The notes: generated from the sequence alone by a model not told the origin. Shown: positions 35,598 through 49,580, counted from the first letter of the stretch. The stretch is DNA of 64,000 bases from Halomonas sp. (GCA_018401555.1 JAGYKP010000084.1:124001-188000); one strand, 5' to 3'. A program made the numbers and translations.

Positions 35598-37719
35598 ATG
35601 AGCAAGGAAATTGAGGATCAACGCGTCCTGAACCCCGGCACCAACGTGCCCTTCGACCTGTCCTCGAACGCCATCGTCCCCGGCGCAGCGTGATGCGCGG
35701 CGGCCTGGGGCTGGCGGCCGCCTCGATGCTGGGCTTCGGCGGCACCGCCAGTGGCGCTGACCTCCGGCGCCATGCAGAGAAGACGCCGTTGAGCCTGGCC
35801 TTCGAGTCGGTCGCCGGGTCGCGCACCGACGCCGTGGTGGTGCCGTCGGGCCACACCGCCCAGGTGCTGGTGCCTTTGGGGCACGCCGCTTTCGGGCGAG
35901 GCACCGGCGTGGGGCGACGAGCTGGTTATGACCGCCGAGCGCCAGGCGGAAAGCGTGGGCACGCATCACGACGGCATGCACGGCTTCCGCTGGACGGGAG
36001 AGCGCCTCTCGCGGCGCTTCGTGCTGGCGCTGAACAACGAGTACATCGACCAGCAGGCGCTGTGGGCGCCCCAGGGTGGCCCCACCAATGCCGAGGCGGG
36101 CGCCCGCCCCGCCGAGGAGTCGCGCACCGAGATCAACGCACACGGCGTGACCCTGGTGGAGGTGAGGGCAGGGCGACGATGGTCGCTGGGCCCACGTGCC
36201 GGACTCCCCTACAACCGCCGCTTCAGCAGCGTCACCGAGATGGAGCTCGCCGGCCCGGTGGCTGGCAGCGACTACGTCAAGACCCGGTTCCTCGCCGGAG
36301 GGGCGGCTTGCCCGCGGCACCAACAACAACTGCGGCAACGGCTTCACCCCTGGGGCACCTACCTGTCCTGCGAGGAGAACTGGCCCAACATCTTTGTCAA
36401 TACCGGCGAGCGCTTCGCCGACGACGCCCGCATCGGCATTCCCACCGAGCGTGGCCGCTATGGATGGGAGACCTCGGCGGGTGATCCCACCGAGGAGAAC
36501 GACGAGTTCGCCCGCTTCGATATCACGCCCCGCGGCGCCGAGGCCCGAGAGGACTACCGCAACGAGGCGCGCACCTTCGGCTACCAGGTGGAGATCGATC
36601 CCTACGATGGCAGTCGCCGCGCCGTGAAGCGCACCGCCCTGGGCCGCTTCCGCCACGAGGGGTGCTGGCTGGGCAAGCCTCGAGCCGGGCAAGCCGGTGG
36701 TCTTCTATTCGGGCCACGATGCCCGCAACGAGCTACATCTACAAGTTCGTCCCCGCCGCCGCCTGGGATCCGGCCGATGCCAACCGTCCCGGCGCGGCCT
36801 ATGAACCGGCTGGCGATCGGTGCCAAGTACCTGGACGAGGGTGTGCTCTACGCCGCCCGCTTCGATGCCGATGGTGGCGGCGAGCGGCTGGCGCTCAGCC
36901 CTCAGGCGCTGACCCAGGATGGCCGTCGCTCCACGAGGCCCTGGGGCTGGCCGCCGACGACCAGGCCGGCATCATCATCCATACCTGCGATGCCGCCGAC
37001 CTGATGGGCGCCACGCCCATGGACCGCCCCGAGTGGGCCAGCGTGGACCCTGCCTCCGGCGACGTCTACATCACCCTGACCAACAACAGCAAGCGCACCG
37101 AAGCCGGCAGCGAGGCGACCTATACCAACGATGGGGAGCGCCATCGATGAACACGGCGTAGGCTTTGCCACTGCGCCGGTCAACGAAGCCAACCCACGCC
37201 CCGACAACGGCGCCGGGCATATCATCCGCTGGCGTGAAGGCAGCGATGGAACGCGCTTCGCGTGGGAAGTGTTCGTATTCGGCGCCGCCGCCGCGGACGG
37301 CGACAACCGCTCGGGCCTGACCGCGGCGAACCAGTTCGCCAGCCCCGATGGTCTCTGGTACGACGACCGTGGCGATGGCCAGGGCATCCTGTGGATCCAG
37401 ACCGACAACGGCTATGAAGGCGTCACCGAGCACACCAACGACCAGCTGCTGGCGAGTGGTGCCGGGCGCCCTGGAGGGGAGGCGTTGTCAGGCCCGGCAA
37501 CCAGCAGCATCTCAAGCGCTTCGCCGTGGGGCCCAACGGTTGCGAAGTCACCGGGATCTTCGCCACCCCGGACAAGACCGCGCTCTTCATCAACATCCAG
37601 CACCCCGGCAACTGGCCGGCCTCCCGAGGATGCCACTGAGGGTCACCCAGGGTGATGTACGCCCGCGGGCGTCCACGGTGGTGATCCAGAAGGAGGATGG
37701 CGGCCAGATCGGCGTCTGA
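35598..37719 (+). pseudogene. phoX: Alkaline phosphatase PhoX (DUF839), broken by at least ten indels
   Basis: Calcium-dependent periplasmic phosphatase of the PhoX type. The N-terminal twin-arginine signal PRRSVMRGGLGLAAASMLGF is readable but out of frame with ATG 35598. Family blocks appear in order, in changing frames: LVPWGTPLSGEAPAWGD, HHDGMHGF, GTNNNCGNGFTPWGTYLSCE, KRTALGRFRHEG, GKPVVFYSGHDARNEYIYKF, EWASVDPASGDVYITLTNN, GHIIRWREG, FASPDGLWYDDRG, PNGCEVTGIFATPDKTALF and the C-terminal ASTVVIQKEDGGQIGV. Examples of errors: extra T near 35887, extra C near 36293, missing C near 36355. All blocks survive, so either a low-accuracy stretch or a very young pseudogene; I favour the former. 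A possible Pho box lies upstream. Confidence 0.85.
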
Positions 37720-37744
37720 ACCCTTCTTCGTCGGCAGCGTCAAG

Positions 37745-41230
<3,486 letters not shown>

Positions 41231-41238
41231 GTCTCGCC

Positions 41239-41267
41239 TTGTCGCACTCGAGGGATCGCTCTAGAGT
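41239..41267 (+). promoter_or_regulatory. Sigma70-type promoter for elbB
   Basis: TTGTCG (41239-41244), a 17-bp spacer and TAGAGT (41262-41267), 57 bp upstream of the elbB ATG. Confidence 0.5.
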
Positions 41268-41323
41268 GTGGAGCTCGATAACTGGTCCTGCCGTCGGCAG
41301 GCGAACCCTGCAAGGAGATAGGC

Positions 41324-41988
41324 ATGAGCAAACAGGTGGCGGTGATCCTTTCGGGCTGCGGGGTCTTCGATGGCTCCGAGATCTACGAGACCACCCTGAC
41401 CCTGCTGCGGCTCGACCAGCTGGGCCTCGGCTATCGCTGCTTCGCGCCGGATATCGCCCAGCACCACGTCATCGACCACCGCAGCGGCGAGGTCGCGGAA
41501 GGCTGAGCCGTCGCAACGTGCTGACCGAGTCGGCGCGCCTGGCGCGTGGCGAGATCCAGTCGCTGGGCGAGCTGGAGGCGGGCGACTTCGACGCGGTGAT
41601 CCTGCCCGGCGGCTTCGGCGCCGCCAAGAACTTCTCCAGCTTCGCCGAGGATGGCGCCGAGATGACGGTGCTCGACGAGCTCAAGGAGGCACTGGAAGGC
41701 TTTCACGAGGCCCGCAAGCCCATCGGCATGATGTGCATCAGTCCGGTGATGGTGCCACGCCTGCTGGGTCCAGGCATTGCCGTCACCATCGGCCAGGATC
41801 CCGGTGTTTCCGGCGCCATCAGTGCCATGGGTGGCCTGCATCGCAGCTGCGGCGTGGAGGACATCGTGGTCGACTTCGAGCATCGCGTGGTGACCACGCC
41901 CGCCTATATGCTCGCCACCCGCATCAGCGAGGCCGCCACCGGTATCTTCAAGCTGGTCGACCGGGTCGATGAGCTGATGGATCTCTGA
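41324..41988 (+). CDS. elbB: ElbB, DJ-1/PfpI-family glyoxalase-like protein (one frameshift)
   Basis: Class I glutamine-amidotransferase-like protein. In E. coli ElbB (YhbL) has glyoxalase III activity and an old, unproven link to isoprenoids. The start MSKQVAVILSGCGVFDGSEIYE is diagnostic, as are RNVLTESARLARGEI, DFDAVILPGGFGAAKNFSSFA and GMMCISPVMVPRLLG, which holds the nucleophilic-elbow Cys. A base is missing near 41502-41505, producing a false stop after 60 codons; the rest continues in another frame. Convergent with tatC through a bidirectional terminator. Confidence 0.9.
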
Positions 41989-42027
41989 CCCGGCTTCGCC
42001 GGGAGCTGCAAGCCGTAAGCTGTAAGT

Positions 42028-42060
42028 AAAACCCCCAGAGCATTGAGCCCCGGGGGTTTT
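42028..42060. terminator. Bidirectional terminator elbB/tatC
   Basis: AAAACCCCC (42028-42036) and GGGGGTTTT (42052-42060) form a 9-bp stem with A- and T-tracts on the two sides, followed by CTT. Flanking AAGCTGT and ACAGCTT extend the symmetry. Confidence 0.8.
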
Positions 42061-42082
42061 CTTATGGCTAACAGCTTAAAGC

Positions 42083-42850
42083 TTAGGAGTCGTCTTCCGC
42101 CTCGCGCTGCTGCTTCTTGCGCCGGGCGAAGCGGCCGAAAAAGAGCCCCACCTCGTAGAGCAGGTACATGGGGATCGCCAGCAGGCTCTGGGAGATCACG
42201 TCCGGTGGCGTCAGCAGCATGCCCACCACGAAGCAGCCGAGCACCACGTAGGGCCGCTTCTTCGACAGGCTCTCCACCGTGGTGGCGCCCGAGGCGATCA
42301 GCAGGAAGGTGGCGATGGGGATCTCGAAGGCCACGCCGAAGGCGAAGAACAGCTTCAGCACGAAGTTGAGATAGGCGTTGATATCGGTCATCACCGTCAC
42401 GTTCTCCGGCCCGGTCTGGGTGAAGAACTCGAACAGCAGCGGGAAGACCGCGTAGTAGGCGAAGGCCGCGCCGGCATAGAACAGCATCACGCTGGAGGCC
42501 AGGATGGGGATGGCCAGCGACTTCTCGTTGTCGTACAGGCCCGGGGCCACGAAGGCCCAGGCCTGGTGCAGCACGTAGGGCACGGCGATGAACACCGCCG
42601 TGACCAGGGTCAGCTTGAAGGGCGCCAGGAAGGGCGACGCCACCTCGGTGGCGATCATCTGCGAACCTTCCGGCAGCAGCGCCATCAGCGGCTGGGCCAC
42701 GAAGGTATAGATGTCGTTGGCGAAGGCGTAGAGGCCGAGGAAGATCACCAGCACCGCCACCACCGCACGCAGCAGGCGCGAGCGCAGCTCGATCAGATGC
42801 TCGATCAGCGGGGCCTGGTGCTGTTCCGGGCCGTCACCGGGGTTGCTCAT
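42083..42850 (-). CDS. tatC: Twin-arginine translocase subunit TatC
   Basis: Six-span inner-membrane protein that recognises twin-arginine signal peptides. A 255-residue protein with the N-terminal signature PLIEHLIELRSRLLRAV, the periplasmic loop ASPFLAPFKLTLVTAVFIAVPYV in part, YAGAAFAYYAVFPL with the following acidic loop, and the C-terminal LTPPDVISQSLLAIPMYLLYE. The cytoplasmic tail is Lys/Arg/Gln-rich. Its ATG overlaps the tatB stop. Clients in this genome would include the PhoX-type phosphatase at 35.6 kb. Confidence 0.96.
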   Translation of the reverse strand: MSNPGDGPEQHQAPLIEHLIELRSRLLRAVVAVLVIFLGLYAFANDIYTFVAQPLMALLPEGSQMIATEVASPFLAPFKLTLVTAVFIAVPYVLHQAWAFVAPGLYDNEKSLAIPILASSVMLFYAGAAFAYYAVFPLLFEFFTQTGPENVTVMTDINAYLNFVLKLFFAFGVAFEIPIATFLLIASGATTVESLSKKRPYVVLGCFVVGMLLTPPDVISQSLLAIPMYLLYEVGLFFGRFARRKKQQREAEDDS

Positions 42851-43272
42851 CGTTCAGGGGCGTCCTTGTCGACGGGGGAGGGCTTGGGCGTGGTGTCAGG
42901 CTGGGTGTCAGCCCCCTCACGGGCGCGTGACAGGGCGTCATCCAGGCGCTGCTCGGGCGTCGCCGCAGGCGCACCCTGGCGTTGCCCGTCCGCATCCCGG
43001 GAGCCGCGCTCGGGCTCGGCGATACCCTCGACGCCACGCTTCACCTGGTTGACGCTGTCGTCCAGCTTCTTCTGCTGCTCGTCGAGTTTCTGGCGCAGCT
43101 CTTCCGCCTCCAGCTGAGCGCTGATCTCGCGCTGCATTCCGGAGACGGTTCGCTTGATCTTGCCGATCCACAGGCCCAGGGTGCGTGCTGCCTTGGGCAG
43201 CCGCTCCGGGCCGAGTACCAGCAGGCCTACCACGCCGAGCAGCAGGAGTTCGAGAAAGCCGATATCGAACAT
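42847..43272 (-). CDS. tatB: Twin-arginine translocase subunit TatB
   Basis: A 141-residue protein with one N-terminal membrane helix (MFDIGFLELLLLGVVGLLVL), the conserved GPERLPKAARTLG hinge and amphipathic helix, then a long charged coiled-coil tail (LEAEELRQKLDEQQKKLDDS). The MFDIGF start and GPERLP motif distinguish it from TatA. It sits between tatA (6 nt) and tatC (overlap). Confidence 0.95.
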   Translation of the reverse strand: MFDIGFLELLLLGVVGLLVLGPERLPKAARTLGLWIGKIKRTVSGMQREISAQLEAEELRQKLDEQQKKLDDSVNQVKRGVEGIAEPERGSRDADGQRQGAPAATPEQRLDDALSRAREGADTQPDTTPKPSPVDKDAPER

Positions 43273-43278
43273 GGCGGT

Positions 43279-43551
43279 TTACTTGCGCTCTTCTTGTTCC
43301 TCGGGCTTTCGCTCGGCCTGGACGTCGTAGGTGTTGGTCTCATCCTTGTGGTCGACGCGGGCCTGGGCCTGCGCTTCGGTTTCCTCTTCCTCGGCCTTTT
43401 CGGCCTTCTCCTCCTCGCTCATCGCCTTCTTGAAGCCCTTCACGGCGCCCCCCAGGTCGGTACCGACGTTGCGTAACTTCTTGGTGCCGAAGATCAGGAT
43501 GATGATGCCGAGTACGATCAGCAGCTGCCAGATACTGATACCACCTAACAT
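43279..43551 (-). CDS. tatA: Twin-arginine translocase subunit TatA
   Basis: A 90-residue pore-forming subunit: [20 protein letters not shown] membrane helix, the [10 protein letters not shown] hinge, and the amphipathic helix [14 protein letters not shown], then an acidic tail with many Glu. ATG 43551 is chosen as it gives the family N-terminus; the frame is open further upstream. Confidence 0.95.
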   Translation of the reverse strand: MLGGISIWQLLIVLGIIILIFGTKKLRNVGTDLGGAVKGFKKAMSEEEKAEKAEEEETEAQAQARVDHKDETNTYDVQAERKPEEQEERK

Positions 43552-43615
43552 GTGCGCTTCCTCTGATTGGGGTTCCGGCTCACCCGGAACGGCCAGTGAT
43601 GTTGTGTCCAGCGGA

Positions 43616-43951
43616 CTATGGCTGGCGTGCAGCCTTCTCGTCGTGGCCGGAGATGCCGAAGCGGCGTCCCAGCTCGTCGAGCACCGCACCATGTTCGAGC
43701 CCGAGATGCGACAGCATCACCAGGCTATGAAACCACAGGTCGGCCGTTTCGGCGATCAACGCTTGGCGTTGGGCATCGCCGCCGGCTTCGGCGTCCTTCG
43801 CCGCGAGCAGGGTCTCGGTCGCCTCCTCGCCGACCTTCTCGAGTATCTTGTTCAGGCCCTTGTGATGCAAGGCGGCGACGTAGGAGTCGGAAGGATCGGC
43901 CTCGCGGCGTTGATCCAGGACAACCTGCAGCCGCTCGAGAATATCGCTCAT
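43616..43951 (-). CDS. hisE: Phosphoribosyl-ATP pyrophosphatase
   Basis: A 111-residue all-alpha NTP pyrophosphatase for step 2 of histidine synthesis. It begins [20 protein letters not shown] and contains [31 protein letters not shown], whose Glu residues bind metal, then [17 protein letters not shown] 43951 is favoured over ATG 43966 by homology. The ubiB-hisE-tat order is seen in Pseudomonas. I see no hisI gene beside it. Confidence 0.93.
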   Translation of the reverse strand: MSDILERLQVVLDQRREADPSDSYVAALHHKGLNKILEKVGEEATETLLAAKDAEAGGDAQRQALIAETADLWFHSLVMLSHLGLEHGAVLDELGRRFGISGHDEKAARQP

Positions 43952-43989
43952 CGATGACGTCTCCATGAAAAGGCGAGCATGAAACTGGG

Positions 43990-45616
43990 TCAGTGCCAGG
44001 CCAGCAGGGCCAGGCCGATGGCCGCGGCGGTCAGCGCCGGCCAGGGCTGGCCGCCGGCCCACTCGGCCAGCGGCTGCCAGGCCACCGCCAGCACGACCAG
44101 CAGCAGTCCCAGCCGCAGCCGGCGGTGGCGGCGACCCTGGTGTGCCAGATGGCGCTGGATGCCGCCGAGCGCCTCGCCCTGGTGGCGGCGCTGGCGCTTC
44201 TCCAGCTCGGCCTGGGACAGCACCTGGTGGACCAGGGAGGGCAGCTCGGGAAGCTGGTGACTGAGCTCCGGGGCCTGGCGCTTCAGCGAGGCCCAGAAGC
44301 CCTTCACCCCGGCGCGCTCTTCCATCCAGCGCTCCAGGTAGGGCTTGGCGGTCTGCCACAGGTCCAGTTCCGGGTAGAGCTGGCGCCCCAGCCCCTCGAT
44401 ATTGAGCAGGGTCTTCTGCAGCAGCACCAGCTGCGGCTGCACCTCCATGTCGAAGCGCCGCGCGGTCTGGAACAGGCCCAGCAGCACCTGGCCGAAGGAG
44501 ATGTCCTTGAGCGGCTTCTCGAGGATCGGCTCGCACACGGTACGCACTGCCGCTGCGAACTCGTTGGCTCGGGTATGCTCGCCGACCCAGCCCGACTCGA
44601 TATGCAGCGCCGCCACCTCGTAGTAGTCCTGATGGAAGAAGGCCAGCAGGTTGCGGGCCAGGTAGTCCTGGTCCTCGCGGGTCAGGCTGCCGACGATGCC
44701 GCAGTCGATGCCGATATATTGCGGGTCGTGGGGGTGCTTGCGGGAGACGAAGATGTTGCCCGGGTGCATGTCGGCATGGAAGAAGTTGTCGCGGAACACC
44801 TGGGTGAAGAAGATCTCCACCCCACGCTCGGCGAGCTTCTTGAGGTCGGTGCCCTGGGCCCGGAGGGCGGCGATATCGGCCACCGGCACGCCGTAGATGC
44901 GCTCCTGGACCATCACCCGGTGGCGGGTCAGCTCCCAGTGGATGCCCGGCACGTAGAGGTGGGCGGAGTCCTTGAAGTTGCGCTTGAGCTGGGAGGTGTT
45001 GGCCGCCTCCTTGTGCAGGTCGAGCTCGTCGAACAGGGTGGTCTCGTAGTCGCGCACTACCTCCACCGGACGCAGGCGGCGCGCCTCGGGCACGATGGTC
45101 AGCAGGCGGGCGAAGCGATAGAGCAGGGCCATGTCCTGGCGCATCACCCGTTCGATGCCGGGGCGGATGATCTTGACCACCACCTCCTCGCCGCCGTGCA
45201 GCCGGGCGCCGTGAACCTGGGCGATGGAGGCAGAGGCCAGGGGCTCGGCGTCGAAGCGTGCGAAGGCCTCGGCCACCGGCAGGCCCAGCTCCCGCCTCCA
45301 CCACGCCGCGGGCCTCGCTGCCGGGGAAGGGCGGCACCTGGTCCTGCAGGCGCTTGAGCTCGTCGGCCACGTCCTCGGGCAGCAGGTCGCGGCGAGTGGA
45401 GAGCACCTGGCCGAACTTGACGAAGATCGGCCCCAGCGACTCCAGGGCCAGGCGCAGGCGCTCGCCCCGGGAGCGCTCGCCGATGGGCACCAGGCGCAGC
45501 GGCGAGAGCTTGAACAGGAGACGCAGCGGCCAGGGCAGGCGCTCGTGGGGCAGCAGGGTATCGAGACGGTAGCGGGTGATCACCCACAGGATGCGCAGCA
45601 GACGCAGCAGGATCAT
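43990..45616 (-). CDS. ubiB: UbiB, ubiquinone-synthesis accessory kinase-like protein (one frameshift)
   Basis: Atypical ADCK/ABC1-family kinase needed for ubiquinone synthesis. N-terminal blocks: [20 protein letters not shown] (the KxGQ motif) and [20 protein letters not shown]; then [20 protein letters not shown] (Ala-rich loop), VKIIRPGIE with the nucleotide Lys, [16 protein letters not shown] (catalytic loop) and [12 protein letters not shown] (DFG-like). Two C-terminal membrane helices end the protein. An extra base in 45291-45293 breaks the frame at about residue 110. The ATG overlaps the ubiJ stop (TGATG). Confidence 0.94.
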
Positions 45617-46236
45617 GGCGTCACCCTGTCTGCCAGGCGCCGATGCAGGCGGGCCAGCCGCGCCTCGAGGCGGTCGGAGGCCACCTCCAGCTCGGTCAGG
45701 TGGTCACGCAGCACCTCTAGCTGGGGGCGGCCCGGCAGCAGACGGGCCTCCTCGACCAGGTATTCGGAGAGGTCGGCGCAGAACTCCTCGCGGGTGCGCA
45801 GACCGAAGCGCCCCAGGCGGCGCAGCCCCTCGGCCAGGCTGTGGGCGGGGATATCGCCGAGCCAGTGGGCCAGCTCGCCCTCCCAGTCCAGGTCGAGGTC
45901 GAGCAGCAGGTCGCGGGTCGCCTCCAGCAGCGGGATGCGGCCGCGAACCGCCAGCCGCCCCTGGAACATCAGCCGCTCCATCGAGGCGCCGCCCAGCAGG
46001 GCGCCGAGGGTCTCGGCGTCCAGCTCGACCACGGCGTCATAGGCCTCCTCGGCCGGGTCGTCGGGGCGCAGCAGGTCGAGGCCGCCGCCATGGAAGTGGA
46101 TGGCCAGTGCCAGCTCGGGGTGTTCGAGGCGCAGCAGCAGCCGTTGGCCGGCCAGCCGGGCCAGGCGCGAGGGGGCCGCCGGGTCGCGGGCCAGCAGTCC
46201 GTTCAGGGTCCTCTCAGCGGTGGCGAGCAATAACAT
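45613..46236 (-). CDS. ubiJ: UbiJ, SCP2-domain ubiquinone accessory factor
   Basis: A 207-residue protein that, with UbiK, scaffolds the soluble Ubi metabolon and binds lipid. The N-terminal SCP2-like domain reads [20 protein letters not shown] and continues [20 protein letters not shown]; a C-terminal coiled coil ([20 protein letters not shown]) follows. The ATG at 46236 shares a base with the ubiE stop. Position between ubiE and ubiB is diagnostic in gammaproteobacteria. Confidence 0.9.
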   Translation of the reverse strand: MLLLATAERTLNGLLARDPAAPSRLARLAGQRLLLRLEHPELALAIHFHGGGLDLLRPDDPAEEAYDAVVELDAETLGALLGGASMERLMFQGRLAVRGRIPLLEATRDLLLDLDLDWEGELAHWLGDIPAHSLAEGLRRLGRFGLRTREEFCADLSEYLVEEARLLPGRPQLEVLRDHLTELEVASDRLEARLARLHRRLADRVTP

Positions 46237-47003
46237 TATAATTTGATGCCGCGGTGCAGGGCGACGATGCCCCCGGTCATGTTGGTGTACTCGACCCGCT
46301 CCAGGCCGGCCGCCTCCATCATCCCCTTGAGCGTCTCCTGGTCGGGGTGCATGCGGATCGACTCGGCCAGGTAGCGGTAGCTGTCGGCATCGCTGGCCAC
46401 CACCTGACCGATGCGCGGCAGCAGGCGGAAGGAGTACTCGTCGTAGGCCCTGGTCAACAGGGGGTTGCGCGGCTTGGAGAACTCCAGCACCAGCAGGCGG
46501 CCACCGGGCTTGAGGACCCGGGCCATGGAGCGCAGCGCGGCATCCTTGTCGGTGACGTTGCGCAGGCCGAAGGCGATGGTGATGCAGTCGAAGGTGTTGT
46601 CCGGGAAGGGCAGGCACTCGGCGTTGGCCTGGACATACTCGACATTGCCGCCCACGCCGTGGTCGAGCAGCTTGTCGCGGCCGACGCGCAGCATCGACTC
46701 GTTGATATCGGCCAGTACCACGCGGCCGCGGGGGCCCACCAGGCGCGAGAACTTCAGCGTCAGGTCGCCGGTGCCACCGGCGATATCGAGCACACTGTGG
46801 CCGGGGCGCACCCCGGCGCGCTCGATGGTCAGCCGCTTCCACAGGCGGTGGATGCCGAACGACATCAGGTCGTTCATGACGTCGTAGCGCGCCGCCACGG
46901 AGTGGAATACGTCGGCTACCCGGGAGGCCTTCTCCTCGAGGGGCACTTCCTGGTAGCCGAAGTGGGTGGTGTGCTTGTCCCTGGAGCTGGGGTTGGCGCT
47001 CAT
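46236..47003 (-). CDS. ubiE: Ubiquinone/menaquinone C-methyltransferase UbiE
   Basis: SAM-dependent methyltransferase for the C2 methylation of demethoxyubiquinol (and demethylmenaquinol). ATG 47003 ([20 protein letters not shown]) matches the family better than the open frame extending to 47060. Motifs: [33 protein letters not shown] motif [17 protein letters not shown], and [15 protein letters not shown], the UbiE/COQ5 signature. A 255-residue protein with an intact frame. Confidence 0.96.
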   Translation of the reverse strand: MSANPSSRDKHTTHFGYQEVPLEEKASRVADVFHSVAARYDVMNDLMSFGIHRLWKRLTIERAGVRPGHSVLDIAGGTGDLTLKFSRLVGPRGRVVLADINESMLRVGRDKLLDHGVGGNVEYVQANAECLPFPDNTFDCITIAFGLRNVTDKDAALRSMARVLKPGGRLLVLEFSKPRNPLLTRAYDEYSFRLLPRIGQVVASDADSYRYLAESIRMHPDQETLKGMMEAAGLERVEYTNMTGGIVALHRGIKL

Positions 47004-47096
47004 GCGATGGGGCTCCCGAATCGCTGCATGGGAGAGGTCAAGGCCTCGGATGGGCGCCATTGTAGCCTCCCGCAGCGGCGATTGTCTTGACGCGGG

Positions 47097-47480
47097 TTAC
47101 AGCTGCTTGATTTCGATACCCAGCGGCTCGCGGCTGGCGCCGGCTGCTTCCAGTCGCTCCAGGTACTCGGCCCAGTTGGCCTCGCGATTGTCGATCAGCC
47201 ACTTCAGGTAGTCCCAGCTGAACAGGCCGCTGTCGTGGCCGTCGTCGAAGTGCAGCTTGAGGGCGTAGCGGCCGGTGGGGGTGATGTCCTTGAGGCCGAC
47301 GAACTTCTTGCCTACCTGCAGGGTCTCCTGGCCCTTGCCGTGGCCGCGCACCTCGGCGGAGGGGGAGAAGACCCGCAGGTACTCGATGGCGAGGCGGTAG
47401 CTCTGGCCATCGGCATAGCCGAGCTCCAGCTCGCGGGCCTGCTTGTGGTAGTGCACCTTGGTAGGAATTGGGGCTGGCAT
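47097..47480 (-). CDS. DUF971 / gamma-butyrobetaine hydroxylase-like N-terminal domain protein
   Basis: A 127-residue single-domain protein of the DUF971 type, often found beside ubiE or hslUV in gammaproteobacteria. Characteristic segments: ELELGYADGQSYRLAIEYLR, FSPSAEVRGHG, VGLKDITPTGRYALKLHFDD, and DSGLFSWDYLKWLID. Some relatives have roles in Fe-S cluster carriers or metal handling, which cannot be judged here. ATG 47480 (MPAPIPTKVHYHKQ) is chosen; the frame is open to 47588, but that extension is translated intergenic repeat. Confidence 0.85.
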   Translation of the reverse strand: MPAPIPTKVHYHKQARELELGYADGQSYRLAIEYLRVFSPSAEVRGHGKGQETLQVGKKFVGLKDITPTGRYALKLHFDDGHDSGLFSWDYLKWLIDNREANWAEYLERLEAAGASREPLGIEIKQL

Positions 47481-47526
47481 GGTTGGCGTCCGGATCTGGG
47501 CATTAGGGGACGCGGCTGACCCGGTG

Positions 47527-47609
47527 ACAGGCCTTCGCGGAGGCGCTGTGAACCCATCCCTGGGCGCTACCGATGCCATCCCTGGCATAGGACCTCCGCT
47601 ACGGCCTGT
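47527..47609. repeat. Palindromic intergenic repeat, copy 2
   Basis: Outer arms ACAGGCC (47527-47533) / GGCCTGT (47603-47609) and inner arms CGGAGG (47538-47543) / CCTCCG (47593-47598). The body matches copy 1 (34671-34831) in inverted orientation. The outer arms differ in sequence from copy 1 but pair just as well. Located between hslU and the DUF971 gene. Confidence 0.78.
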
Positions 47610-47666
47610 CCCCGGCGCCGCGGGCAGCCGCTGGGGGCATACTGTGCCCCGCGGCGTGCCGCTTGG

Positions 47667-48989
47667 TTACAGGATATACCGCGACAGGTCCTCGTCCATC
47701 GCCAGCTCGCCGAGCTGGGAATCCACGTAGGCGGCGTCGATCACCAGCGGGGTGCCGATGTCGCTGCCGCGGAAGGAGGCCTCCTCCAGCAGGCGCTCCA
47801 TCACGGTGTGCAGGCGGCGCGCGCCGATGTTCTCGGTGCCCTCGTTGACCTTCCAGGCGATCTCGGCGATGCGCTCGATGCCGTCGGTGGTGAATTCGAT
47901 CTCCAGGCCCTCGGTGGCCAGCAGCGCCTGGTACTGCTTGGTCAGCGCCGCGGAGGGCTCGGTGAGGATGCGCTTGAAGTCGTCCGGGGTCAGGGCGTTG
48001 AGCTCGACACGGATCGGCAGGCGGCCCTGCAATTCCGGGATCAGGTCCGACGGGCGCGACAGGTGGAAGGCGCCGGAGGCGATGAACAGCACATGGTCGG
48101 TCTTCACCATGCCGTACTTGGTGGAGACCGTGGAGCCCTCGATCAGCGGCAGCAGGTCGCGCTGCACGCCCTCGCGGGAGACCTCGCCACCGCTGGACTG
48201 GCCGCCGCCCTTGCAGACCTTGTCGATCTCGTCGAGGAAGACGATGCCGTTCTGCTCCACCGACTCGATGGCGCGGGCCTTGATCTCCTCCTCGTTGACC
48301 AGCTTGCTGGCCTCCTCGTCACGCAGCAGGGCGAAGGCGTCCTTGACCGCTACCCGGCGGGTCTCGGTCTTCTGCTTGCCCATGCCGGAGAACAGGCTCT
48401 GCAGCTGGCTGGTCATCTCCTCCATGCCCGGTGGAGTCATGATGTCGACGTTGGGCCCCTGCTGGGAGACCTCGATATCGATCTCCTTGTCGTCGAGCTG
48501 CCCTTCGCGCAGCTTCTTGCGGAAGATCTGGCGCGTGGAGTTGTCCTGGCGGGGCTCCTCCTCCTGGCCGCGGGGCGGCGGCAGCAGGGCGTCGAGGATG
48601 CGCTCCTCGGCGGCGTCGGCGGCGCGATGGCCGACCTCTTCCTTGGCCTGCTCACGGACCAGCTTGATGGCGGCCTCGGTGAGGTCACGCACGATCGACT
48701 CCACGTCGCGGCCCACATAGCCCACCTCGGTGAACTTGGTGGCCTCGACCTTGATGAAGGGGGCGCGGGCCAGCTTGGCCAGGCGGCGGGCGATCTCGGT
48801 CTTGCCGACGCCGGTGGGGCCGATCATCAGGATGTTCTTGGGCGTGACTTCCTGGCGCAGGTCGCCCTCGAGCTGCATGCGCCGCCAGCGGTTGCGCAGG
48901 GCGATGGCCACGGCGCGCTTGGCGTCCTGCTGGCCGATGATGTACTGGTCCAGGGCGTGAACGATCTCGCGGGGGGTCATCTGGGTCAT
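47667..48989 (-). CDS. hslU: HslU, ATPase subunit of the HslUV protease
   Basis: AAA+ unfoldase feeding the HslV peptidase. A 440-residue protein: [20 protein letters not shown], Walker [21 protein letters not shown], the pore loop and I-domain start at [19 protein letters not shown], the long I-domain insertion (about residues 110-240, acidic and Gln-rich), Walker [12 protein letters not shown] and sensor/arginine region [12 protein letters not shown]. The C-terminal SRYIL tail docks into HslV. It starts 10 nt after hslV. The frame is intact. Confidence 0.97.
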   Translation of the reverse strand: MTQMTPREIVHALDQYIIGQQDAKRAVAIALRNRWRRMQLEGDLRQEVTPKNILMIGPTGVGKTEIARRLAKLARAPFIKVEATKFTEVGYVGRDVESIVRDLTEAAIKLVREQAKEEVGHRAADAAEERILDALLPPPRGQEEEPRQDNSTRQIFRKKLREGQLDDKEIDIEVSQQGPNVDIMTPPGMEEMTSQLQSLFSGMGKQKTETRRVAVKDAFALLRDEEASKLVNEEEIKARAIESVEQNGIVFLDEIDKVCKGGGQSSGGEVSREGVQRDLLPLIEGSTVSTKYGMVKTDHVLFIASGAFHLSRPSDLIPELQGRLPIRVELNALTPDDFKRILTEPSAALTKQYQALLATEGLEIEFTTDGIERIAEIAWKVNEGTENIGARRLHTVMERLLEEASFRGSDIGTPLVIDAAYVDSQLGELAMDEDLSRYIL

Positions 48990-48999
48990 GGTATCGGCC

Positions 49000-49533
49000 T
49001 TAGCCCGCCTTGGCAGGCAGCTCCTCGAGGGTGACATTGTGGTTGGTGAACACGCAGATATCGCCGGCAATGGTGAGCGACTTCTCGGTGATCTCGCGGG
49101 CCCCGAGGTCGGTGTTCTCGAGCAGGGCGCGGGCCGCGGCCAGGGCGTAGTTGCCACCGGAGCCGATGGCGATGATGCCGCCCTCGGGCTCCAGCACATC
49201 GCCGTTGCCGGTGATGATCAGCGAGGCGTCCTTGTTGGCCACGGCGAGCAGCGCCTCCAGGCGGCGCAGGGCGCGGTCGGTGCGCCACTCCTTGGCCAGC
49301 TCCACGGCGGCCTTGACCAGGTTGCCCTGGTACTTCTCCAGCTGCGCCTCGAAGCGCTCGAAGAGGGTGAAGGCGTCGGCGGTACCGCCGGCGAAACCGG
49401 CCAGCACCTCGCCGCGATAGAGGCGGCGCACCTTGCTGGCGTTGCCCTTCATCACGGTGTTGCCCAGCGATACCTGGCCGTCGCCGGCCAGCGCCACCTG
49501 GTCACCGCGGCGCACGGATACGATCGTGGTCAT
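49000..49533 (-). CDS. hslV: HslV, peptidase subunit of the HslUV protease
   Basis: A 177-residue proteasome-beta-like peptidase. After Met removal the nucleophile is Thr of [54 protein letters not shown] and [19 protein letters not shown] are conserved. ATG 49533 follows GGAG; the longer open frame upstream is not coding. The upstream region carries a sigma32-like promoter and a stem-loop. Confidence 0.97.
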   Translation of the reverse strand: MTTIVSVRRGDQVALAGDGQVSLGNTVMKGNASKVRRLYRGEVLAGFAGGTADAFTLFERFEAQLEKYQGNLVKAAVELAKEWRTDRALRRLEALLAVANKDASLIITGNGDVLEPEGGIIAIGSGGNYALAAARALLENTDLGAREITEKSLTIAGDICVFTNHNVTLEELPAKAG

Positions 49534-49580
49534 GGAGGAGACTCCTTGGGGGAGCGGATGAACGGCTCCCGATGACTTTC

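Noticed and set aside
47481..47588. N-terminal extension of the DUF971 protein
   Set aside because: It is translated from repeat copy 2 and shares its peptide with the false extension in front of DUF3087.
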